From an uncultured Eubacteriales bacterium (GTDB lineage: Bacteria > Bacillota > Clostridia > Oscillospirales > Oscillospiraceae): a stretch of DNA of 5,124 bases. A model generated the notes under the pieces. The model did not search any database, was not told where the DNA came from, and worked only from the letters and a program-made list of their open reading frames with translations. Positions 1-5,117 of this stretch are shown piece by piece (the stretch's first letter is position 1; each line of letters opens with the position of its first letter). Position numbers and translations under genes: made by a program. The stretch covers positions 1-5,124 of the forward strand of contig URTG01000132.1 in the NCBI GenBank assembly GCA_900550705.1, written 5' to 3'.

Positions 1-735
1 GCCGTCAATCAGCTTGGCAAACTCTACCTGATCTTCAATGGTCAGACCGCCTTCAACATACTCTGTGCCGCTCATGCGAAACTCAATGGGCAGATTGGGA
101 CACTTTTTGCGGATATTCTCAATGACCATTAGTGCGAAACGAGCGCGGTTTTCGAGACTTCCACCGAATTTGTCGGTACGCTGGTTATGCAGAGGCGACA
201 AAAACTCATGGATTAGCCAGCCGTGGCCACCGTGGATCATGATCATTTCCACTCCGCCGTACATGGCCATTTCCGCAGCATCTCCGAACCGTTCGACAAT
301 ATAGTTGATGGTTTCTTCGTCAAGTTCGGTATAATCCTTCCCAAGATGGCCCTTGTGTGCGCTGGGAGCCCAAATAGTGCCATCATAATACTGAGGATTG
401 GTGCGTCCGCCTGGATGAATCAGTTCGACCGCAGGAATGGCATTGTGGCGTTTAATGGCATCGGTCGCCATCAGCAGGGAGGGAAGTACACCGTCGTCAT
501 CGAGCGCAAGGCAAAGCTTATGGGAAATGCCCGTCTTCAGGTCGATGCGTGCCTCGCCCATGTTAACGATCGCAGGGCCGCCTTTTGCTCTGCGTTCAAA
601 AGTAGCAATATTCTGGTCCGTAAAATAACCCTCAGGCGTTAAATTGGATAATGCCGCCGGAGCCGCCTCGATACGATTTTTCAGAACGCGGTTGCCAATA
701 CGGATCGGGGTGAAAAGCTTTTCGTACTTGTTCAT
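1..735 (-). CDS. NADH:flavin oxidoreductase, Old Yellow Enzyme family, BaiCD/2,4-dienoyl-CoA reductase-like (partial, N-terminal 245 aa)
   Basis: Probable cytoplasmic ene-reductase: an FMN TIM barrel that moves hydride from NAD(P)H to an activated C=C bond. The reading frame is open from the ATG at 735 to the window edge, giving 245 residues with no stop. The start is fixed by AAGGAGG at 744-750, 8 bases upstream. The N-terminus MNKYEKLFTPIRIGNRVLKN is the usual OYE barrel opening, followed by the FMN-binding AAPAA (24-28). ELIHPGGR (104-111) matches the family HxGR segment. HGGHGWLIHEFLSP (168-181), then RTDKFGG and SLENRARF (186-200), is the family signature. R220 in EFRMS fits the flavin-contacting arginine. 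Relatives of this subgroup run about 640-670 aa with a 4Fe-4S cluster and a second flavin/NAD domain; if that holds here, roughly 400 residues lie outside the window. It sits downstream of the AraC regulator and is separated from it by a terminator. Substrate unknown: bile acid, steroid, enoate and flavonoid-type substrates are all possible. Confidence 0.93.
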   Translation of the reverse strand, partial: MNKYEKLFTPIRIGNRVLKNRIEAAPAALSNLTPEGYFTDQNIATFERRAKGGPAIVNMGEARIDLKTGISHKLCLALDDDGVLPSLLMATDAIKRHNAIPAVELIHPGGRTNPQYYDGTIWAPSAHKGHLGKDYTELDEETINYIVERFGDAAEMAMYGGVEMIMIHGGHGWLIHEFLSPLHNQRTDKFGGSLENRARFALMVIENIRKKCPNLPIEFRMSGTEYVEGGLTIEDQVEFAKLIDG

Positions 736-743
736 AGATATTT

Positions 744-750
744 CCTCCTT
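744..750 (-). promoter_or_regulatory. Ribosome binding site of the reductase gene
   Basis: AAGGAGG on the minus strand, 8 bases before the ATG at 735. This is a near-perfect match to the 16S rRNA tail and makes the start certain. Confidence 0.9.
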
Positions 751-759
751 ATGAATAAA

Positions 760-775
760 ATTGCTATGCTGCAAT
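760..775 (-). repeat. Inverted repeat in the reductase leader, possible operator
   Basis: ATTGC, six bases, GCAAT: a short perfect dyad (arms 760-764 and 771-775) located between the ribosome binding site and a possible -10 element (TATGAT, minus strand, 774-779), which it overlaps by two bases. It could be a repressor or regulator site, but five-base arms can arise by chance. Confidence 0.25.
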
Positions 776-802
776 CATAAATGAACACGAGGCGATTCAC
801 CA
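774..802 (-). promoter_or_regulatory. Weak candidate promoter for the reductase gene
   Basis: The reductase needs its own promoter because a terminator closes the upstream gene. The best -10 I see is TATGAT (774-779). The hexamer 17 bases upstream, TGGTGA (797-802), matches the -35 consensus at only 3 of 6 positions. A good -10 without a -35 is what an activator-dependent promoter would look like, which fits an AraC-type regulator next door. Tentative. Confidence 0.3.
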
Positions 803-811
803 TTATTATTT

Positions 812-828
812 TTCAAATAAGTTCAAAT
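812..828 (-). repeat. Tandem TTCAAAT half-sites 10 bp apart, possible AraC-type binding site
   Basis: On the plus strand TTCAAAT occurs at 812-818 and again at 822-828, so the copies are exactly one helical turn apart. They lie just upstream of the weak candidate -35 of the reductase gene. AraC-family proteins carry two helix-turn-helix units and often bind direct repeats near or overlapping the -35. The region is AT-rich, so chance is a real alternative. Confidence 0.3.
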
Positions 829-846
829 ATATTGCGTTACCAGCGC

Positions 847-877
847 AAAAAAAACTGCCCGCGAAACGCGGCACAGT
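847..877 (-). terminator. Rho-independent terminator of the AraC regulator gene
   Basis: Starting 13 bases after the stop codon, the minus strand has ACTGT-G-CCGCG, loop TTT, CGCGG-GCAGT (hairpin 854-877), followed directly by a run of T residues (847-854). The stem has a 5-bp GC core, a bulged G, then a U-G pair and four further pairs. This separates the regulator transcript from the reductase gene. Confidence 0.88.
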
Positions 878-890
878 CTTTTCAGTACAC

Positions 891-2147
891 TTATTCTCGG
901 CGCATATGGCGGTATGCTGTCGGCGGCATCCCTACCTCTTTACGAAAAACAACCTCAAAGTAGTTTGCACTGCTGAAGCCCACTTTATATACAATGCTCT
1001 CAATCGACTGATTGCCTGTACACAGGAGTTCCTTCGCCCGCTCTATCCGGAACCGGTTCACGCAGTCGCTCAGCCCCCTACCGAAACACTTTTTGAATTG
1101 GCGGCAGAAATAATATTTACTGTAGCCACAGCTTTTCGCGATTTCCTCCAGATAGATTCTCTCATTGAAATGGTCCTTGATATACTGGTTGACGGTTTCT
1201 CGAAATGCGTCCTCTGGCAGCCGACCTTGAAGCTTCTCCAACTCCTCACGAAGCATTTCATAGCTTTCTATCAGAATAAAGCAGATATCGTCTGCATAGC
1301 AGCAGGAGAACAACAGCTCTTTATATTGCAAAAGCTGTGTGCTAAGTCGTTTCTCTTTTTTTACACCGCACCTGGTTGTGTATTCATCCATCTTGTCAAT
1401 GAGCTTGCCGGCAAGAAGCAGCGTCTGCTCTCGGCTGCGCCCATTTTCCCGGAGCGCAGAAAAAAGTTTCACCATTGTCTGGCCGAAAAGAACACGATTC
1501 CCTCTGCTGAGCGAGAGATAGACATTTTGTATCACGTCGTCCAGTTCATTGACTGTAGATGTAGACGTAAATAGAGGTAACGATTTCATCACGCTGGTCT
1601 GCATATTCCTGCCAAGGAAAAAGCTTTCTTGCAGCATCGTCTTCGCACGCTCATAGCATCCGGGGAAATCCTCCAGGTTTTTGCACGGATCGGAAGCACA
1701 GATGCTCACGGAATAACCAGAAAAAATAGTAACCTTTTCACAGATTTCATCGGAAATTCGTGCTATCAGGTTATCGCGCTCTACGCTTTCATCCATAACC
1801 AGAAAGGCAACCAGTTTATCTGTTCCCGTCAGGTTGGCAACTACTGGCTCGAGGCCGTTCCGCTCAAAGCAGTCGCGAATGATATCAGCAATACGTACTT
1901 TCAGCACAAATTCGTTTTCTGTGTTCAGGCGTTTGGATTGATTGAGATGGTCATCGACCTGAATCAGCAGAAAAAGACTTGGGATACGATTTAATCCTAC
2001 GCTGTCGAGCGCCGCATGAAGCTTATCCGGCGCAATATTATTGAAAAGAAGACTAAATGCAAACTCCTCCATAATGAGCATATCGATTGTTCGATTTCTC
2101 TTGTAATAATTCACAATTTGGTAAGAATCTTCATTCTGTCGGTCCAT
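891..2147 (-). CDS. AraC-family transcriptional regulator, YesN-like without receiver domain
   Basis: DNA-binding regulator of 418 aa. Residues 316-415 form the AraC/XylS DNA-binding domain: a first helix-turn-helix in LEEIAKSCGYSKYYFCRQF (333-351) and a second in SIESIVYKVGFSSANYFEVV (381-400), closing with the family's GMPPTAYR (406-413). Residues about 58-178 look like the degenerate GGDEF-like domain common in YesN-type proteins (LFLLIQVDD at the start; YSVSICASD and an ERAKTML helix at the end). The N-terminus (about 18-52) resembles the segment that follows the receiver in YesN response regulators, yet no receiver domain is present, so direct ligand sensing is more likely than phosphorylation (inference). 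I prefer the ATG at 2147 over a TTG at 2162 in the same frame, because GGGAG (2156-2160) lies 8 bases before the ATG and overlaps the TTG. It probably controls the adjacent reductase. Confidence 0.92.
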   Translation of the reverse strand: MDRQNEDSYQIVNYYKRNRTIDMLIMEEFAFSLLFNNIAPDKLHAALDSVGLNRIPSLFLLIQVDDHLNQSKRLNTENEFVLKVRIADIIRDCFERNGLEPVVANLTGTDKLVAFLVMDESVERDNLIARISDEICEKVTIFSGYSVSICASDPCKNLEDFPGCYERAKTMLQESFFLGRNMQTSVMKSLPLFTSTSTVNELDDVIQNVYLSLSRGNRVLFGQTMVKLFSALRENGRSREQTLLLAGKLIDKMDEYTTRCGVKKEKRLSTQLLQYKELLFSCCYADDICFILIESYEMLREELEKLQGRLPEDAFRETVNQYIKDHFNERIYLEEIAKSCGYSKYYFCRQFKKCFGRGLSDCVNRFRIERAKELLCTGNQSIESIVYKVGFSSANYFEVVFRKEVGMPPTAYRHMRRE

Positions 2148-2155
2148 ATTCTCAT

Positions 2156-2160
2156 CTCCC
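2156..2160 (-). promoter_or_regulatory. Ribosome binding site deciding the AraC regulator start
   Basis: GGGAG on the minus strand, 8 bases before the ATG at 2147. Using the TTG at 2162 would place this site inside the coding sequence, so the shorter protein is preferred. Confidence 0.75.
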
Positions 2161-2170
2161 AAAAGCGCAA

Positions 2171-2198
2171 AGGATAATCGCTAACACGATTTTAGCAA
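2171..2198 (-). promoter_or_regulatory. Candidate promoter of the AraC gene with an internal dyad
   Basis: Minus-strand TTGCTA (2193-2198) and TATCCT (2171-2176), 16 bases apart, each match the sigma-A consensus at 4 of 6 positions. The spacer holds an inverted repeat, GCTAA-N7-TTAGC (2180-2196), where a repressor or autoregulator would typically bind. The implied leader is short, about 17 bases, but includes the ribosome binding site. Weak boxes keep this tentative. Confidence 0.35.
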
Positions 2199-2251
2199 AC
2201 AGTGTTCTATGATATGCACTCTGATATTGCTCTCGACTATTAATAAATGAG

Positions 2252-2270
2252 CACAGGAACCGTCCCCGTG
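2252..2270. repeat. Small GGAACCGTCCCC-type hairpin repeat
   Basis: CACAGGAACCGTCCCCGTG folds as CAC-A-GG, a 7-base loop, CC-C-GTG. It starts 1 base beyond the stop of the small membrane protein gene. The core resembles palindromic GGGGACGGTTCC-type intergenic elements that I recall as widespread in Firmicutes, some next to REP-associated transposases. No transposase is visible here. It lacks a following T-run, so it is a poor intrinsic terminator. Confidence 0.45.
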
Positions 2271-2271
2271 A

Positions 2272-2448
2272 TCACTTTCGTCCGCTGCTCCCGATCCAAT
2301 AGCAGCCGCCAGCGATCACAGCGGCTAAAAATTCTATGGCCCGAAGGTACATATCGTAGTTTGTGTACCCGATGATCGGCCCGGAAAGTAAGTAGACAGC
2401 AGCCGCTATTGCAACGGATAGGATGGCTCGTTTGAGCGTTTGGCTCAT
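2272..2448 (-). CDS. Small two-helix membrane protein, 58 aa, function unknown
   Basis: An ATG at 2448 opens a 58-codon frame ending in TGA at 2272-2274. A textbook GGAGG (2456-2460) stands 7 bases upstream, which is the main reason to believe it. The protein begins MSQTLKRAILSVAIAAAVYL. Two hydrophobic segments (about 9-27 and 37-53) are joined by a short polar loop, GYTNYDMYLR, and the C-terminus is charged (GRK). With K6 and R7 before helix one, both ends are probably cytoplasmic (inference). I do not recognise a family. It begins 54 bases after the DUF2344 stop with no terminator between them, so it may ride on that operon's transcript, although its base composition (about 50% GC in a hand-counted line) is closer to the AraC side. 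Confidence 0.72.
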   Translation of the reverse strand: MSQTLKRAILSVAIAAAVYLLSGPIIGYTNYDMYLRAIEFLAAVIAGGCYWIGSSGRK

Positions 2449-2455
2449 ATCAGCA

Positions 2456-2460
2456 CCTCC
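2456..2460 (-). promoter_or_regulatory. Ribosome binding site of the small membrane protein
   Basis: GGAGG on the minus strand, 7 bases before the ATG at 2448. Its quality supports the short reading frame as a true gene. Confidence 0.75.
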
Positions 2461-2502
2461 GTATCAATTTCTCACGACAGAACAAATGGTCCCCCGATTC
2501 TC

Positions 2503-3165
2503 CTACCGAAACACCCTTCCCCCGGCGTCCAGCACCTCCCGGCGGTGGAAGGTGACGAAGTCGGGGGTCAGCTCCGGGTAGGTCTGGCAGAAGGCGGCCC
2601 GCAGCAGCTCCGGGTTCAGCCCCGGGTTTTGGGCGGACAGGACCACGTCCAGGGTCATGGTGTCGCTCTGGCACTCTAAATTCCAGCCCCGGATGAGGGG
2701 GGCGGCGTCGAAGCGCACCGGCGCGCCGGTGGCGGGGGAGCGTTTGGAGACCATCAGCCGGTCCTGCTCCAACAGGGCCTGCATGGCGGGCTCCGTCTCC
2801 TGGGGGCGGCCCTCGGGATATTCGAAATTGATGATGTAATTCACCGCCGCCAGCTTGTCCCGGCCCTGCTCCGCCGGATAGCACCGGTGGACCACGATCC
2901 CCTCCGGCAGGGCGGCGTTGAGCCGGGTGGGCAGAGCTTCCCGGTCCTGGGGCGCTTCCAGGCCGAACTCCAATAGCTCACACTGGCTGGAGTGCCCCAC
3001 GGGCAGGGGCAGCAGGATGGAGACAAACGAATGGGGGTGCAGCCCCACGGTAGCGCGAATGGGAATGTCCGCCCGGGTGAATGCCCGCTGGAAGGTCCGC
3101 ATCAGGTCCCGGTGAGATATGTACTTGGCCCGCCCGGTTTTGGAAAACAACAGCCGATCAGCCAT
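2503..3165 (-). CDS. DUF2344 / TIGR03936 radical SAM-associated protein
   Basis: A 220-aa protein of unknown biochemical role that is nearly always encoded with, or fused to, a TIGR03960 radical SAM enzyme, and so presumably its partner or substrate-handling subunit. The N-terminal third carries the family landmarks: LLFSKTGRAKYISHRDLMR (5-23), then RAFTRADIPIR and GLHPHSFVS, and LPLPVGHSSQCE, which fits the usual PLPxGxxSxxE segment. Length is typical for the stand-alone form. The ATG at 3165 is chosen over an ATG at 3192 because GGAGG (3174-3178) lies 8 bases upstream. The start overlaps the upstream stop (the two codons sit in ATGGCTGA), which suggests translational coupling. The gene normally found next in many Firmicutes, rng, is absent. 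Very GC-rich, like its partner. Confidence 0.92.
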   Translation of the reverse strand: MADRLLFSKTGRAKYISHRDLMRTFQRAFTRADIPIRATVGLHPHSFVSILLPLPVGHSSQCELLEFGLEAPQDREALPTRLNAALPEGIVVHRCYPAEQGRDKLAAVNYIINFEYPEGRPQETEPAMQALLEQDRLMVSKRSPATGAPVRFDAAPLIRGWNLECQSDTMTLDVVLSAQNPGLNPELLRAAFCQTYPELTPDFVTFHRREVLDAGGRVFR

Positions 3166-4909
3166 GGGACACCCCTCCCCCGCTCTGTGCATGACAGGCC
3201 TGGGCCTCCTGCCACAGCGTATCCTGGCTCACGCCGGTTTGCAGCATGGACCAGGGCAGCAGCTCGCTGCGGTCCCGGCTCCGCCGGACGTAGAAATCGC
3301 CGTCCAGTCCGCAAAGGGCGAAGGCATCCTGCCAGCTCTGGGGCTGGAAGCACTCGCTCCAGGAATCCAGCCGGGCCCCCAGCTCCCAGGCGCGTTCCAG
3401 CACGTCGCCCAGCCGCCGGTCCCCCCGGGACAGGACGGCCCGGAGATAGCCCACCTCCGGGCTGTTCCAGTGGTAGGTGACGGCGGGGGTCTGGGGCAGA
3501 TTCTCCCCCAGCAAGTGGACCCGCCGGAGGTACTCCTCCTTGGAGCACTGGGCCTCCCACTGAAAGGCGGTCTGGGCCCCGGGGACGAACCAGGCCACGG
3601 AGACCGCCAGCCGCCCGCGCTCCGCCGGATAGATACGCTTCACCAGCTCCGCAATGCCCAGCACGTCGGCATCGGTCTCGGTGGGCAGACCCAGCATGAA
3701 GCACAGCTTCAGGGAGGTCCACCCCGCTTCGAAGGCGGTGCGGCAGGCGGAGAGGATCGCCTCCTCCGTCAGCTCCTTGTGGATGGCGTCCCGCAGACGC
3801 TGGGTCCCGGCCTCCAGCGAGAAGGTCAGGCTCCCCTTCCGCCCTCGCTGGAGCTGCTGGGCCAGCCGGACGGCCCCTGGCTCTGCCCGCAGCTGCCGGA
3901 GGGACAGGGCGATGTTCCGGGGGGCGCAGTAGTCCGTCAGGGATCGACACACCGCCTCCAGCTCCGGGTGGTCAAAGAGGGACAGGGCGGACAGGGAGAC
4001 GCTCTGATAGCCGGACCGGCGGCACAGCTCGGCCCCGCGGCGAAGGGCCTCGTCGGCGGAGCGGGTCCGCACCGGACGGCTGCCGTAGCCCGCCTGGCAG
4101 AAGCGGCAGCCGTGGGCGCAGCCCCGGGACAGCTCTAAGATCACATGGTCCCTCACGATCTCCATAGACGGCACCAGCGGCTCCTCCGGCTGCTCCGGCA
4201 GCCGGGCGACCACCCGGCGGGGAACCCGCTCCGGCGTTCCCGCCTCGGGCACGATGGCCGCCACCTGTCCGTCTGAGGCGTACTGGATCACGTAGCGGGA
4301 GGGGACGTACACCCCGGGGATCTGGGCTGCATCCTCCAGCAGCTCCGCCTTGGACCAGCCCTCCTCCTTGGCCCGCTGATACAGGGCAAGCAGCTCCAGG
4401 GTGACTTCTTCACTCTCCCCGGGCAGAAAGCAGTCTACAAAGGGGGCCAGCGGCTCCGGGTTGTAGCAGGCCGTCCCCCCGGCGATCACCAGCGGGGCCA
4501 GCTCCTTCCGCTCCGCCGCCCGCAGGGGCAGCCCGGCCAGGTCCAGCATATTCAATAGGTTGGTATCCGTCATTTCGTAGCCCAGCACAAAGTCGATGAT
4601 GTCAAACTCCGAAATGGGGTCGCTGCTCTCCAGGCCGAACAGCAGCAGGCCCTCCCGGCGCATTTCCGCCTCCATGTCCACCCAGGGAGCAAAACAGCGC
4701 TCGCACCAAACGCCCTTCTGCCGGTTCAGAATATCATATAAAATGCGTAGCTCCTGATTGGACATTCCGATCTCATACAGGTCCGGATAGCACAGCGCAA
4801 ACCGCGTGGTCACCGCCGGACGGGCCTTGACCACGGAGTGATATTCTCCCCCGGCATACCGGGCGGGCTTTTGTACACTTGGCAGAATATGCTCCAAAAT
4901 ACGGTTCAT
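3158..4909 (-). CDS. TIGR03960-type B12-binding-domain radical SAM protein
   Basis: Predicted cytoplasmic radical SAM enzyme of 583 aa, near the family's usual 600. Its reaction is not established to my knowledge. The opening ILEHILPSVQKPARYAGGEY and the FALCYPDLYEIGMSNQELRI segment (37-56) are diagnostic. The N-terminal part (about 35-215) corresponds to the B12-binding-like domain, but I see no DxHxxG cobalamin motif, so cobalamin binding is doubtful. The 4Fe-4S motif is GCAHGCRFC, with C264, C268 and C271 in Cx3Cx2C spacing, followed by the radical SAM barrel (SLEAGTQRLRD at 364-374; LKLCFMLGLPTETD at 400-413). The C-terminal region has the family blocks LSRGDRRLGDVLE (493-505) and LLPWSMLQTGV (550-560). 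The ATG at 4909 is preferred over the one at 4930, because GGAGG (4916-4920) lies 6 bases upstream of it. First gene of an operon with the DUF2344 gene. C72 in CERCFAPW stands where I recall a hydrophobic residue. Confidence 0.94.
   Translation of the reverse strand: MNRILEHILPSVQKPARYAGGEYHSVVKARPAVTTRFALCYPDLYEIGMSNQELRILYDILNRQKGVWCERCFAPWVDMEAEMRREGLLLFGLESSDPISEFDIIDFVLGYEMTDTNLLNMLDLAGLPLRAAERKELAPLVIAGGTACYNPEPLAPFVDCFLPGESEEVTLELLALYQRAKEEGWSKAELLEDAAQIPGVYVPSRYVIQYASDGQVAAIVPEAGTPERVPRRVVARLPEQPEEPLVPSMEIVRDHVILELSRGCAHGCRFCQAGYGSRPVRTRSADEALRRGAELCRRSGYQSVSLSALSLFDHPELEAVCRSLTDYCAPRNIALSLRQLRAEPGAVRLAQQLQRGRKGSLTFSLEAGTQRLRDAIHKELTEEAILSACRTAFEAGWTSLKLCFMLGLPTETDADVLGIAELVKRIYPAERGRLAVSVAWFVPGAQTAFQWEAQCSKEEYLRRVHLLGENLPQTPAVTYHWNSPEVGYLRAVLSRGDRRLGDVLERAWELGARLDSWSECFQPQSWQDAFALCGLDGDFYVRRSRDRSELLPWSMLQTGVSQDTLWQEAQACHAQSGGGVSHG
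3174..3178 (-). promoter_or_regulatory. Ribosome binding site deciding the DUF2344 start
   Basis: GGAGG within a G-rich run on the minus strand, 8 bases before the ATG at 3165 and inside the 3' end of the upstream gene. It selects this ATG over the one at 3192. Confidence 0.8.
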
Positions 4910-4915
4910 GTCGTT

Positions 4916-4920
4916 CCTCC
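4916..4920 (-). promoter_or_regulatory. Ribosome binding site deciding the radical SAM gene start
   Basis: GGAGG on the minus strand, 6 bases before the ATG at 4909 and downstream of the alternative ATG at 4930, so the shorter 583-aa product is preferred. Confidence 0.8.
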
Positions 4921-4936
4921 GGACGTGCATTATACT

Positions 4937-4979
4937 CAGCTTGTCAAAAAAGTGACTTCGCCGCTTTTTTGACAGTCTG
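4937..4979. repeat. Hairpin repeat, copy 1 (in the leader of the radical SAM operon)
   Basis: A 43-base imperfect palindrome with two 20-base arms (4937-4956 and 4960-4979) and a TTC loop. The arms pair at 18 of 20 positions, counting G-U pairs, with mismatches at arm positions 4 and 19. It matches copy 2 at 38 of 43 positions. The short GC core is flanked by an A-run on one side and a T-run on the other, the shape of a bidirectional terminator, but here the core holds a C-A mismatch that should weaken it. It lies between the promoter at 5001-5029 and the start codon. Confidence 0.8.
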
Positions 4980-5000
4980 CACTATCTATGCGTACTTGTC

Positions 5001-5029
5001 ATTGTACCTTTTTCTACGGTTTCTGACAA
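5001..5029 (-). promoter_or_regulatory. Sigma-A-type promoter of the radical SAM/DUF2344 operon
   Basis: Minus-strand TTGTCA (5024-5029) and TACAAT (5001-5006) are separated by exactly 17 bases; each box matches consensus at 5 of 6 positions. Transcription would begin near 4994, giving a leader of about 85 bases that contains hairpin copy 1 and the ribosome binding site. Confidence 0.72.
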
Positions 5030-5047
5030 GACCTAATTTGCGGAATC

Positions 5048-5090
5048 CAGCTTGTCGAAAAAGTGGCTTCGCCGCTTTTTTGCCAAGCTG
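5048..5090. repeat. Hairpin repeat, copy 2, terminator-shaped
   Basis: Second 43-base copy, starting 111 bases from copy 1. Arms 5048-5067 and 5071-5090 pair at 19 of 20 positions (two of them G-U) around a TTC loop. The outer ends CAGCTTG/CAAGCTG and the GTGGC/GCCGC core are intact. With a run of A before and T after the core it could terminate transcription in both directions and insulate the operon promoter from upstream reading. It may equally be a copy of a dispersed intergenic repeat family. Confidence 0.8.
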
Positions 5091-5092
5091 CA

Positions 5093-5117
5093 AACATTTT
5101 AACTGCGTTAAAATGTT
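5093..5117. repeat. Perfect 11-bp palindrome with 3-base loop
   Basis: AACATTTTAAC, loop TGC, GTTAAAATGTT. The arms (5093-5103, 5107-5117) are perfectly complementary and begin 2 bases after hairpin copy 2. It is AT-rich with no T-run after it on either strand, so it is not a standard terminator. It could be an operator or part of a larger composite repeat that continues outside the window. Confidence 0.6.

Noticed and set aside
223..642. 139-aa plus-strand frame opposite the reductase
   Set aside because: The minus-strand frame carries the OYE signatures; this is its shadow.
906..1574. 222-aa plus-strand frame opposite the AraC regulator
   Set aside because: Antisense shadow of a well-supported gene; no convincing domain.
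2449..2502. Terminator between DUF2344 and the small membrane protein gene
   Set aside because: No GC-rich hairpin followed by a T-run can be drawn on the minus strand, so read-through remains possible.
2450..2884. 144-aa minus-strand frame overlapping DUF2344
   Set aside because: Low-complexity Gly/Arg/Pro composition in an alternate frame of a real gene.
3102..3950. 282-aa minus-strand frame overlapping the radical SAM gene
   Set aside because: Different frame of the same GC-rich region; Arg/Gly/Pro-rich, no motif, no ribosome binding site identified.
3119..4138. Long 339-aa open frame on the plus strand opposite the radical SAM gene
   Set aside because: It is rich in Gly, Pro, Gln and Leu with no recognisable domain, which is typical of the antisense frame of GC-rich coding DNA. 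The minus-strand frame is a clear family member.
4929..4934. Perfect TATAAT on the minus strand just before the radical SAM start
   Set aside because: No -35 at 16-18 bases upstream, and transcription would begin only about a dozen bases before the start codon. The promoter at 5001-5029 is far better.
4937..5090. CRISPR array or tandem repeat array
   Set aside because: Only two copies, 111 bases apart, each a palindrome with unequal flanks; this is a dispersed hairpin pair, not an array.
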